From Boswellia sacra (Eukaryota > Streptophyta > Magnoliopsida > Sapindales > Burseraceae): a DNA stretch of 64,000 nt. Every line of letters begins with the position of its first letter. The first letter of the stretch is position 1. Below, piece after piece: positions 45,127 through 56,400 of this stretch. The notes under the pieces are model-generated. The model saw only the letters and a program-made list of their open reading frames with translations. It was not told where the DNA came from and did not search any database. Where the stretch lies: the NCBI GenBank assembly GCA_013180625.2, contig SNVD02002607.1, positions 1 through 64,000 on the forward strand, written 5' to 3'. The position numbers were made by a program, and so were the translations under genes.

Positions 45127-47099
45127 TTTAAAAAAATTAAATTATTATATTTTATACTTAGAAAATCTTAAAACACGGATTATTAATATCATCTATGTAC
45201 CTATTTAATGAGAACATTTGGCATATGTATTCATTTTTTTTTCTTTTATCTAATTTCTCATGGTTATTGTTGAACAAATTCAAAGTGAATATATATTTTA
45301 TGCGATATTAGACAAAATTACGTATATAAATTTTCCGTCTAAAATTTTCTCATTTATTTTGTTTATGTCCTGGTTCAATGTATGATTTTGGGGAATTTGA
45401 AGTTTATGACATGAAATATATTTGATCACATATACAAGGTGACGTATTGGACTGTGAAGCCTCGTTATCGAAACTATAGATGATGGGATGGTGAAAAGAA
45501 AGAAATTGGAGAATAAATTTGTAAACCGCTCATTGATTCAATCCTTTTTTTCGTATTTAAAACGTTATAAGCAATTTGATCATGTCAAGTGCTCTGAGCT
45601 GATCTTCAACAGGTTAAAGTTGGTGTAGAGCCAGTGCTCAGTTATCCAAAATATTTCAAAAATGCTGTCCTCTCTATTCAAAGAATATTCCATTAAAATG
45701 AGACACGTAAACAGATAGATAAAGTCTAGAGTGCAAAAGTTATAATTAATTGGTTTACGTTAATAATTGCCTAAGATTTTTACAGAAAACTGGGTACGAT
45801 TCATTATTTTTTTAAATAAGAATTGTAAATGGGATCGAACCAATTAGAGAATTTGAGTCCATTTATTTGAAAAAACTACTTGCATGAGTATGACATATCA
45901 CATCATCACATATAACTACTGTACTTAGCTATTCATGTTTTGCCATTTCTTTACAAGCAATTGAATTTTCTGATTTTTTTTTTAATTTTTAACATTGATT
46001 TGTTCTCTCGTCCAAATTTTTATCAATCTACTTTGTTTGTTAAACTATAATTTCAATAATTATCAATCGTGATATGATAATATATAATTAAATAAACTTA
46101 TTAAATCATCAAAGTGACCATTTGAGTCTGTCTCATAATTCATAATCGATAAAGATAACGAGGATTTAAAAATTTCACTTGAGAATAATTTAAGAAAATA
46201 TAAAATCATGCATTAAAAACAAATTATGAGATTTCATCCTATCATAAGAAATTGTGTAACTTTTAGGGCCTAGGACTTTAGCATATTAAATATCAATTTA
46301 AGAAACTCCACATGTTTTAAAATTATCACAAAATCTCATAATTAGGTTAATGTATGTCGTGATCAAATATGATAATGTCTCTTATGGCTTTTAAGAATTA
46401 AAAGACAAATGTTGATAAACTATTTGCTATTGTTTAGCCTAGTTTAGAATCGAGTCCCCACATTTGTCAATAAAAATAAGCATTTCATATCTCAAATTTT
46501 GCATTTGCTAGGTGAAAAGTATTTTAATTATAAATTAAACAAGCTGGTAATAACTTTAACGTTTATGTATATAATTAAAAGTACATGTTAAGAATATAAA
46601 GATGATAGATAACAACAAACTACAAATGATATGAAAACCATTATTTAATACTTATCAAATAAGGAAATAATTAATGTTAATAATCACTTTGACTTCTTTT
46701 TAATGGTAAGTATTATACGTTGTTTTACTATTTTTAGTTTCTTGACTTACCCTACCTGATGATCATGTAAAATAATTGGAAACAAATTTCTTTATATACT
46801 CCTTCCAAAACAATTAAAATTAAAAACACCATTACTGCGAAATCACGAGAAGTTTATACTTCTTGGAAAAATAAAAAAATGCTTCAAGTTTAAGTATGGA
46901 TTACAAAAATGATTCTATATCTGAAAATTTGCATCTCATGACCATTCGTTGAGTATCAAATATTATCTGTTGAATGTCAGATGTTGTCGGACGCATCCAT
47001 CAAACACTGTTAGACATCGAACAAGGTCATAATAGTTATTTACCAAAAAAGCTTATAATTTGTGTTATTTTCTCCATTAATTTTCCTTAGTTTATTTGG
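45127..47099. other. AT-rich intergenic stretch without a gene
   Basis: No open frame, tandem repeat or recognisable element was found in about 2 kb. Confidence 0.4.
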
Positions 47100-47680
47100 T
47101 ATAGATCACGAGAAGCACTTGTGTAAACCTCTGAGGGTACATAACGCTCCCCAAGTCTCGACCGCATCTATTGCTCTCATGCTCAAACTTCCTCCCTGCT
47201 GCCCTCTCAATCTCTAGCTCGCTCAGCCGTTTTGGCGACTTAAGAGAGATGGGTTCACCGAGGCCCGATCAATATGCCGCCCCTAATAAAGGAGCAATAA
47301 CCCTTCAGTTCAGTACATCGATTGAAGTAGCTGAGCTACAAAGAGGGACTGCTTGATCATTAGTTGTCTCCTTGCTCATATTTCCTGTCTCAATCATCAG
47401 CCTCCTTTTGAGCCGAGGACAGAACTCAAAAGGCTTCTTTGTTCCCTCGACAAATTACAACATCAGAAGCTGCCCCTGCATCCATGGCTTTCCAAGCCAA
47501 AGCTGAAAATAAAGTTAGATGCCTGTTGCTTTCTGTTCTCGGTACCAATGCCAAACGCTTGCGCTTCTGTTCAAGATGCCATTCCTCCTCTGAGAACTCC
47601 AAAAAAAAAAAAAAAGCCACCTTCACCAAGCTCGAAGCACCAAATTTTCACCTAACTTTTCTGCTATTCACTCATTTTAC
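47100..47680. other. GC-richer island, candidate organelle-DNA insertion
   Basis: Base composition rises to near half GC in an otherwise strongly AT-rich neighbourhood, with sharp edges near 47100 and 47680. Text such as GAGGCCCGATCAATATGCCG and TTGATCATTAGTTGTCTCC resembles plant mitochondrial non-coding DNA in style. Open frames occur on both strands (up to 100 codons) without motifs, and an A-run of about 15 lies at 47590-47605. The alternative is a decayed gene or processed transcript. Confidence 0.35.
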
Positions 47681-48435
47681 TTAGAAATCCATTCCATGCA
47701 TTAATCTCTCCGTTAGCATTAACCACCTTCATAATGTAATATCTATTTTCACTATTGCATATATTGCACCAATTGGTGATAGGAGTCACATTCCAATAGT
47801 GGCAAGCTGAGCTGATATACAGGACCAAAAGTTTCTAAGGAAAAATAATAATAAACAAAAATCAACCAGTTAGGCAACCTTAAAAAGCTCTGGCCTGGAC
47901 ATGAAAAAGTTTGCATTACTTCACGCTAGCCCATAAAGAGGTTTTGTAATCAACTAACTTCATGCATCCCAAGATCATTTGCGATTTAAATATATTTATA
48001 TTAAACATAGCAATTAAATAGTTTATCCATATTATCATTCTTTAATATTAATTGGCTCATGTGGCTTTCTCTATAAATTAATTAATATATAGCTTATCCA
48101 CTTCTGATCAATTTAAGGACACTATCATTCTTTAATATTTGGGTCATCAAGTGGGACTCTCTTTCTCTTTAGTGATAATTTAATATTTATTCAATGTCCA
48201 ACAAGCTATAGAGTTTATTATATATATCTTGCAAACTTGAAATTTTTATTATGATATTATATATAGCTAAACAACTTCGATAATTAAAATTAAAAACCCT
48301 CAAATTTGAATCTAAAACTGACAATCATTAACCACAAAAGATTGGAACTTAAAAAAGTAACAAATTGATATATAGCCGAAGAACACAGAGAGCCAACATA
48401 CGCATTAATTTTCGGGCTTGATTTATTTATTTATT
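47681..48435. other. Intergenic stretch without a gene
   Basis: AT-rich; TCTTTAATATT-containing text recurs at 48038 and 48130, suggesting an old partial duplication. Nothing else seen. Confidence 0.35.
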
Positions 48436-48621
48436 GAATAATACTATACATACAACCCATTTATAACTAACTCACATTACAATTTGAGTTGACAAAATCC
48501 TATTCGATATATAATTACTCTTATTCATTTTTGTTTTTTCTTTCCTCCTCTAATGAATTTTTGTCAGCTCGATTGTAAAAAAAAAATTGATTATAAATAA
48601 ATTATAAGTGTAATATTATTC
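48436..48621. mobile_element. MITE with GAATAATACT ends (186 bp)
   Basis: The left arm GAATAATACTATACATACAA is inverted at the right (GAATAATATTACACTTATAA), and the pairing continues inward (GAGTTGACAAAATCC with GAGCTGACAAAAATTC). The flanks show a 9-bp direct repeat TTATTTATT on each side. It lies in a simple TTAT repeat, so the duplication could be fortuitous. Same family as 38485-38674. Confidence 0.75.
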
Positions 48622-48684
48622 TTATTTATTTCGGTTCACTTGTGTTTTTAATATGTTTACGTCTTATTTATCTTAGGTTTTAAG

Positions 48685-49141
48685 TAGGGGTGGCAATTCG
48701 TGTCATTCGTGTCGACCCATTTAATTATTCGTGTCAAAACATGAAACACGGATCCAACACGGTTATTAAACGTGTTACCCACGTGTTATAATCGTGTCAT
48801 ATTTAATTTACATAATTTATTTAATTGTTTAACCTCGTTATACATAATATATTATATTCTATATATTTATATCAATTAAAATTATTTTTAGAATATAATA
48901 TAAAATATTATTAAAATCATCATAATTTTTTTTATAAATTAATTTACTTTATAATATAAAATTTTTAGTTTTATAATATATATTTTGTGAGTAGGTAACA
49001 ATTTATATCATTAAATGAGCTTACATGTTAAGTATAGATAAAATATGTTTAACTATTCGTGTCATTAAACGGGAGACCCATTTATTAATCGTGTATCGTG
49101 TTCGTATCGTAATTATGTCGTGTTCGCGTGTCATGACCCAA
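48685..49141. mobile_element. hAT-like MITE rich in CGTGTC repeats (457 bp)
   Basis: Starts TAGGGGTGGCAATTCGTGTC, a start common to many plant hAT-like MITEs, and ends GCGTGTCATGACCCAA. Both ends contain inverted copies of CGTGTCATTCGTGT and GACCCATTTA. Flanks GTTTTAAG (48677-48684) and ACTTTAAG (49142-49149) agree at six of eight positions. No coding sequence. Confidence 0.7.
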
Positions 49142-49149
49142 ACTTTAAG

Positions 49150-49809
49150 TAGTAAGTACAATAATAAATGGGGCCAAATATATTACAATGGTCTTTTGGT
49201 AAAAGATATCTAACCATAACCCCAATCCCAGTATACATATTTCCATGGGCGAAGGTAGGGGACTTGACTGAGCCGTAGCCCGGTCCTCAATCATTTTTTT
49301 TTTTTAAATTAACAGTTTTTATGAATTATTTTAGAAAAACAAAATTATATAGGTTATTAATAAAAAAATAAAAAATTTACCCCTCAAATCTTAAAATATA
49401 ATATAATATCTATAAAAATAGTAAAGACTACTATGACATTTGAAGAAACTATTCACTTATGATCCAAGTTATATATTTATCTCCCTGTTTAGATGTATCT
49501 TATAAATTAATCTTTTTTAGTGACGGTGAGTTATTATTACTTATTTTATAATATTTTAAACAATATGAATCATAAGATTATATTACAGTCAAAGATTTAA
49601 CAAAAAACAATTATTTCATATTTGAATATAAAATGACGTATAATACTATTGCAGATTCACCAAATTTTTTCAAGCTTCTCAAAAAATATTCATGATTACA
49701 CCACTACATATATTTCCAAATATTTATTTATTCAACTATTTTACAACATAGTGCTGCTGTTTTGAATCTATGATGCCAATCTTACTTGAGAAGGTTGCTG
49801 ATCTTCGTT
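49150..49809. other. 3' flank of the P450 gene
   Basis: AT-rich. A hAT-end-like GGGCGAAGGTAGGGGACTTG lies at about 49247, without a matching partner nearby. The P450 3' UTR and polyadenylation region must be at the right edge. Confidence 0.4.
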
Positions 49810-52505
49810 TTATAATTTCTTCAAAATCAATTTGGCACCATATTCGGGAAGAATGTGAAGAACTGCAAAAGGAGCATGCACATAGTTTGGTGATAACTCA
49901 AACTCGAAGTTCCTTAAAATTAAAGCCAAAGCCATTTTTGCCTCCATCAGAGCAAAATGTTGTCCAACGCAAATCCTCGGACCCAATCCGAAAGGGAAGT
50001 ATGAACCTTGACTCTTTGTTGCCTTTGAAATGCCTTCCGAAAACCTCTCCGGTTTAAACTCCTTTGCATCTTCTCCCCATTGATCCTCATCATACTGAGA
50101 CTGAAGAACTGGCAAGCGGATTTCAACTCCAGCCGGTAATGACATGTTTCCAAGTTTTGTTTCCTTCGGAACATATCGAATGAGAAAATCTAATGGTGGG
50201 TACAACCTGAGCACCTCATGAAATATCATTGTGACCTGAGCATAGAAATTTTAATATTTAATATGCATGGTAAAATCAAATACCAAAACAAAATTAGAAA
50301 CATTTGTTTTTGTTTTAAGGTGATACTTACAACTTTTAATCGATTCAATCTATCAAAATCAGGCTCTTCATCGTTACCAAAGACTTGCAAAATCTCTTCT
50401 CTTGCACGGGCTTGCCAATTTTGATGCACACTCAATAAAATCAAAGTCCAAACAACCAAAAGTGCAGTGGTCGATTTCCCGGCATGGTAAAAGAGCTTAC
50501 ACTCTTCAATTACATCATCCATAGTGATTCCAACACCCTCTTCTTCAGTTTCTTTAAAATTAGATTCCAACAGTATACCTAGCAAGTCAACTTTTGTACC
50601 TTCACCTGCACTCAGTGCCCTCTCTTTGTTCTTTATGATACTCATCAATGAGCCTCGTATTTCCTTGTCAATTTCCTTCATTCTCTTATGCCTCTTTGTA
50701 GGTACATGACTATTCACACACACACACACACGCATACACATATATATAAGCAAAATCGAAAATAATTTAGAATGAAATGACATAATATGAATGTATTTAT
50801 GTATATGAATCAAGTGCAAATAAATTGCATTGCACTATATATGTCTACATACCTCCATCCGGGAATGCAAACTGACCGTGCAACATGTGCCAAATGCTCA
50901 ACTTGTTCGTCTTGGAGTTGGAATATCCTTTTTCCTTCTTCATAATTGCTTCCAAATGCTGCTCGAGAAATCACATCACTCGTCATATTTAAGAGCTCAG
51001 GCCATACATCCAACTCACATGATCCTTCCACAGACACCATTTTCCCCCACTGGCTAATCAACTTGTTACAACATTGGTAGAATGCAGGTATCATAAGCTG
51101 CATGCAACAAATAAATTAATTTACAGAAAGGAAAATAATGTACAGAATACATTTTACGTTTGATACATATAGATATGTACCTTCAACTTCTCTTGATGGA
51201 ATGCTGGGTTGACAATCCTTCTATGTTTACTCCATTTCTCACCTTCATATTGTGCGATGCCAAGTGCCAGCAACGGGGAAAGAGGGTGCGGTGGGGGTTT
51301 CGAAAAATCTTTGCCTCTGGTTAATACCTCTTTTATTTGGTCAGGATCCATGATGGTCACCGAGGGTGTCGGGCCAATCCACATAAAAAAAGGAGTCTTA
51401 CCTTCATTTTTCAGAAACATGTATATACAGATATTAGTAGGAGATATATACATCAACTTGTTCATATTAATAACTAAAGCTGTAAGAATATGAGGATTAA
51501 AGCATTCATCTGTGCAACAATTCTGCCTATCAACAATCCTCAGCTCAAAACTTGTCTCAAATTGCAAATTCAAGTTGTTGGTGCTGTCTCTGTTGGGCCT
51601 ACATATATGGCCACTCTTCATTATAGTTTAAATTTTTTGACTGAAGCGGTTCCATTTGCAAAAATTTAATATATATTGAACTAAAGTGATATTTCTCTTA
51701 CTTAATCAAGGACCTACTGTTTGGACTGGAGGGGCCGGGCCCTCCAGGCCCAAACGTAGGTCCGCTACACTGTACACTTGTGATCACGAGATTCTTAGAA
51801 GTTTTATTTAGTAAATCATTTGAGAAAATTTGAAATTAATTAGCAAGATATGATTATAATAATAAATTTTAAATTATGAGCTTATGAGGATAATTTCTTA
51901 AATTATGAACATACGAGGATAATTTAACTTTGTCTTCATATTTTTGTACCGAAAAGGAATAATAGAAGCTCAATTATTGGAAAATATAAGAATTATTAAA
52001 AGGGGAAATAACAATATTATTCTGAAGTTTGTATTAAATAAAATAAGAATCCACCTTAGAGGTTTGTTTCAGAATTAGACTTAACTTTAAATTCAAGCTT
52101 CAAAAGGGTGAATAATTTTTTAATAGCCTTGATCAGATGTGATCTGAAGCGGGTGTATGCATGGCAGTAACCACATATAGTAATCTAGTAATCTATGATG
52201 GAGATAAATTAAAGAGAAGGCATACCATAATCTTTGGCCAATTTATGGTGGAAAGGAACAAGACGTGGTGGGAGTTCATCTGTGAAATTCATGGGTGTGG
52301 ATCTTGCTTCTTTTACCATCATGCTCATCTCTTTCGTGTCTCCACTGAAAAACCTGTAAGGTTTGCCTGAGAGCCCTTGCTGTCTCAGGTATCTCTCCAG
52401 CTTCTTTGGCCTAAACCATACCCAGTTAAGTAGTCTCCATGCCCATGTCACTACTGTCACCAAAACAATCGAGACTGCAATGGATTTGAGTGATACTTCT
52501 TCCAT
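49810..52505 (-). CDS. Cytochrome P450, CYP72A-like
   Basis: Five exons join in frame: 52505-52226, 51401-51181, 51097-50853, 50709-50331 and 50235-49810, giving 516 residues, normal for CYP72A. The N-terminus has a membrane anchor ([20 protein letters not shown]) for the endoplasmic reticulum. Landmarks are KYG-like [15 protein letters not shown], the ExxR helix EVLR at 382-385, PERF near 438, and the haem loop [10 protein letters not shown] with the haem cysteine at about 464. CYP72A enzymes hydroxylate or cleave terpenoids and hormones (for example secologanin synthase); the substrate here is unknown. Two oddities: the I-helix reads AGKSTT (325-330), with Ser where an acidic residue is usual, and the exon 3-4 junction gives WSHVP where WRFVP is common. 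No stop or frameshift is present. Confidence 0.9.
50712..50733. repeat. CA microsatellite in P450 intron 3, beside the acceptor
   Basis: A CACACA run sits within a few bases of the splice acceptor of exon 4. On the coding strand it is a TG run followed by AATAG. Length changes here could alter splicing. Confidence 0.7.
51402..52225 (-). other. P450 intron 1 with a hAT-end remnant
   Basis: The 824-bp intron contains GGGCCGGGCCCTCCAGGCCC followed by CGTAGGTCCGC and TACACTG (about 51730-51772), which resembles the right end of a CAGTGGCGGACCTACG-type hAT element. No left end was found. The remnant probably is a truncated insertion. Confidence 0.4.
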
Positions 52506-53483
52506 TACTTCACCAGGAAAATTTTAAACTCTCTTAAATTTTGATTATGTATTTGGTGCTAATCCGTCTAATGATACTGAAATGAGGGAAAGTGAATTGA
52601 ATGAGAAGCTCTTGTGTTGATTCTTGTGAGTTAAGATATCATTTTCTTATTTTTAGAACGTATCTGGGGAAATGTAGACTCGTGTGGTCTGCATTGACTT
52701 AGTTTCACGATATTGAGAGTTATAAGTTACCATTAAAGATAAAGTTAAATACATATTATTAATTAATACAGTTAATTCAACAACCTATACATATATATAA
52801 ATAATTTTAAATTGATTAATTAATCAATGGGTTTTGGTTAGATCTTGAAATTATCCTAATTGAAATTTCACTGGAGAAGTGAGTTACGCAACAGTGACTA
52901 CCTAAATTCATTGGAAGAAGCGGAGAAGATGAGTAGAAAACGATAAACGTTGACTTGACTGACTTTGCTAATGGAAACTTCAACGAAAGAACAGAATTTG
53001 GTTGGGAGTTCTCTTACCACAAGTTACATGTCTTTAAATTTTATAAATAACATTACAATAATTCTTCCAACTGAAGATGAAAAACTTAAAGAAATTAATA
53101 AAAAGACCGAGTTTCACTATCTATTAGAGAGAATGAACCAAAAAGAGGTTAAAAAAACATGAATATCAGTTTAACAAGCGTAGATCAGAACTGCTCAATT
53201 CATGAAACTTCTTCTCTAAAATGTGTCCATAGCCTGGTAGATGGCACCCAGATGTTAATTGCAATCATGGGGTGTAGCCTTTTGCCCTCTTAATTGATAT
53301 CATGGCTGTTCTACATTGAAAAGAAATCATCTTATAATTGTAACCGAAGACTTCGTTTTGTACAAACAAATCAGTCAACCAATTACATAACTTAATTCTT
53401 TGATTATCCAAAAACAAACACGAAAATTATCAAATCAAACTCGAACCAAGATCTATCGGAAAAGCTTTACTACCTTTAAGTCA
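52506..53483. promoter_or_regulatory. Region between the P450 start and the exonuclease stop
   Basis: The first few hundred bases upstream of 52505 should hold the P450 promoter; the part near 53483 holds the exonuclease 3' UTR. A 65-codon plus frame at 52965-53162 lacks motifs. No repeat was found. Confidence 0.4.
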
Positions 53484-56400
53484 TTAATTCAACTTGCATA
53501 CATCGATGAACTTCTGAACCGCATTGTGGTATTGAGTTCCCTGTAAAAAAGACAAACATTACATGCAGGCTAGTTAGGATGGCCTTGCCCATTTAAAGAC
53601 TTCCTATTCTTGCATATGTTGTGTGATATTGGTATATTACAAAAAATTTTAAGCATCTGAAAGTGGGCCAAAAGAGTGGACAAAAGTGATAAGAAGGATA
53701 AATTTATCCTAAAAGTCATCAAAATGGAACCTCAAAATGGAATTAGTATTTTGAGCGAATTGGGCCTCCTTGTTTAAGGTAATGGGCCCATTATTTCATT
53801 TGCCCATGGCAAACTTACCAAAAATGGAAGCGCCTAGCTCTATCTTAAATAGCTCATCAATAATAGAAAAATTACAATAATTCCCTGTATCATCCTTCAA
53901 ACTACCAAATGAGTTTCCTCAAATGCTGAAACCTGGTGTCTGCTTATTTAAGTTTCAATACAGAGGAGTAACACAATCATCTGCAGTAAAATAAAAAAGA
54001 AGCATAACAACAACAGGGTTAATAGAAGCTACCTCCCAGTAAAGTTGGTGGCAATCTATGCATTGCCAGAATTCTAGATTTTTTTCAAACAAGCAGTCAG
54101 GTATTCTCTGGAAGCCCTTTGCAGCTTCAACAGCCTCTTCCATCGATAGGGGTTTTTGAATAAACCTTCCATTGCATTTGGTACACCTTGACATCAGCTG
54201 ATCTTCGCTAATTTTCAACTGAAATATTTCAATTACCTGTGAATAATATTCAAGTTTTAGCCACATCCCTATTTTGACCTTGAAAGTTAAAAGGAAGCAA
54301 ATCTAACACAAAAGGACAGACCAATACTTCCAAGAAATATGATCAATATAAACAGGTCTGTACAAAGCATAAGACCATGGATGCAACAGATTGGACACTA
54401 AAACAACAAAACAACCCCATCAATAAAGATCTTTGTGAAAAGACTGAAAACAAGCCATTGATTCCCCCTTCATATACTTTAACAATTACTAACAACAAAT
54501 AACAGATATTTGTCACCACAAATTGTCTCAGGTAATATTTTACATATAAAGTAGTTTTAACGAAACTCCTATAACCAAAAAATTATGTCCATCCAACCTC
54601 AGAAAACACACACACAAGAGAGGTACCAAATAATATATATTATTCCAGAGAAGGTACCCAAACTCAAAATCCAACTTAGGACTCAAGCCCTAATATAAAT
54701 TTAAGTGATTATTCCAGAGAATTTAAATAGGTTAACAATATTCTGACAAAATTCAAATTAATATAACTTGTCATCATCAAAAAACAAAGATAAATTTGAA
54801 CTAAAATGCCTTTCTATTACTTGTCTGTTGTCTATAGTTACTTTTCAAGCACACATCATTATTGGCAAAACCAATTTGCTTTGACAGGACTTGCATAAAA
54901 TGAATCGCCTTTGTGTTACAATTCATGCATACCTCAAGTAGCTGTTCATTTTTCAAAAGACTCTTCACCCTGTATATCTGATTCTTTATCAGATACTGGT
55001 GCCTCAATAGCTTTGCATCTCGAGTCAAAAGTACTCTCTTTTCCTTGGATGCTTGATCTATCAGCTCCCTGAATTGTAATTGGTGACATATTAAGATAAA
55101 TCCTTCTCTTAGCCAGAATCCATAATTGAAATACTAGCACTATTTGGTAAGACACGAATCACATGTACCCATTTAAATTAATCAAGAAAGCAATACCTTG
55201 ATTCTGGCTTTTTTGAAGTTGGTATTGCAGCATCTATCCCCACACATCGCAAATGTTTTGCCAAGCCTTCAACCTGACAAATGTTTTATTAGCCTTGCCC
55301 TTAGAGCATAGACATGACTGTATACATTTACATTACACTTTGGTAAAAAGTCTCAGCAGCTATTCTGTAATAATCATAATAGGCACAGGCTGCAGAAAAT
55401 AATTTATCGTGGACCTCTACAAGCATTTTTTCTTTCCTTTTCTTTTTCTAAGAAGCAGGAAGGTGTAAAGCATGACTAATGCATAATTTAAGAGATAATA
55501 CACAGAAGGGAAAAGATATTTACCATCACGTCACACAAAAATTTTGGGCACCCATCACCTCCCAAGGACAAATCCCATGGTGGGGGACCTTGCCAATCAG
55601 CAAAATTGTCTATCTGCTTTTCTTTAGAAGCCACAACGACGGAGGACCGCCTTTTCCCTTTCTTTTTGGAAGTTTTTGGTCTTCTGTCAGATTCTTTCAA
55701 CAAAATTCTTTCACCATACTTTCGTACAATCCTCAAGAGGGATTCATCCATAGGCATGGTACTCCTGCTTGACATCGTGGAAACTACTCCATCAGCTATG
55801 TGCTGAGAATAATGAGAAGTAGTAGCTCGAACTATATTGAGTGCTTCACAAGCTTTTGTCTTAACGATTTTATTCCCAACATCAGGCTTTACAAGAATTT
55901 CTTTCAACCCGAGATCAACATGAAAAGACCGTAGTTCAGAGATGTTGTTAGAAGCACTCCCTGTAATAAAAATGAGAATACATTAAAAATCCAACACATA
56001 TGACATATGAGGCTCAAAAGCTTTAGTTGACAAGAAATAAGATTCAACAAATTCTCGGGATTTAGAGCAACACTTGCTCCATTAGCAGAGAAACTCACAT
56101 ATGGTGTGCTTCAGAAATATAATTGTTTCATCTATGACAGAGCATCACAACATGAAGGCAAAGCAAGTAGGCATAATAGGAAAAACAGTGACATGATATC
56201 GAAAACAAGATGGCAATCATCTGCAAAATTAACTAACATACTTCAACAAAAGTTTAGTTTGTATCCACGATGTTTCACTTGTAGACATCCTATCAGCTAG
56301 AACGAACAGGATTTAAGCAAACAAACACCTCTAGAAACAGCACTGCACACTGATAAAGTTATTTGCAAGTTTTAATAAATTTTTCATTAAAATTTCGCCT

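Noticed and set aside
49247..51772. hAT-like ends on both sides of most of the P450 gene, suggesting gene capture
   Set aside because: The two ends do not match each other, no target duplication was found, and exon 1 lies outside; they are separate fragments.
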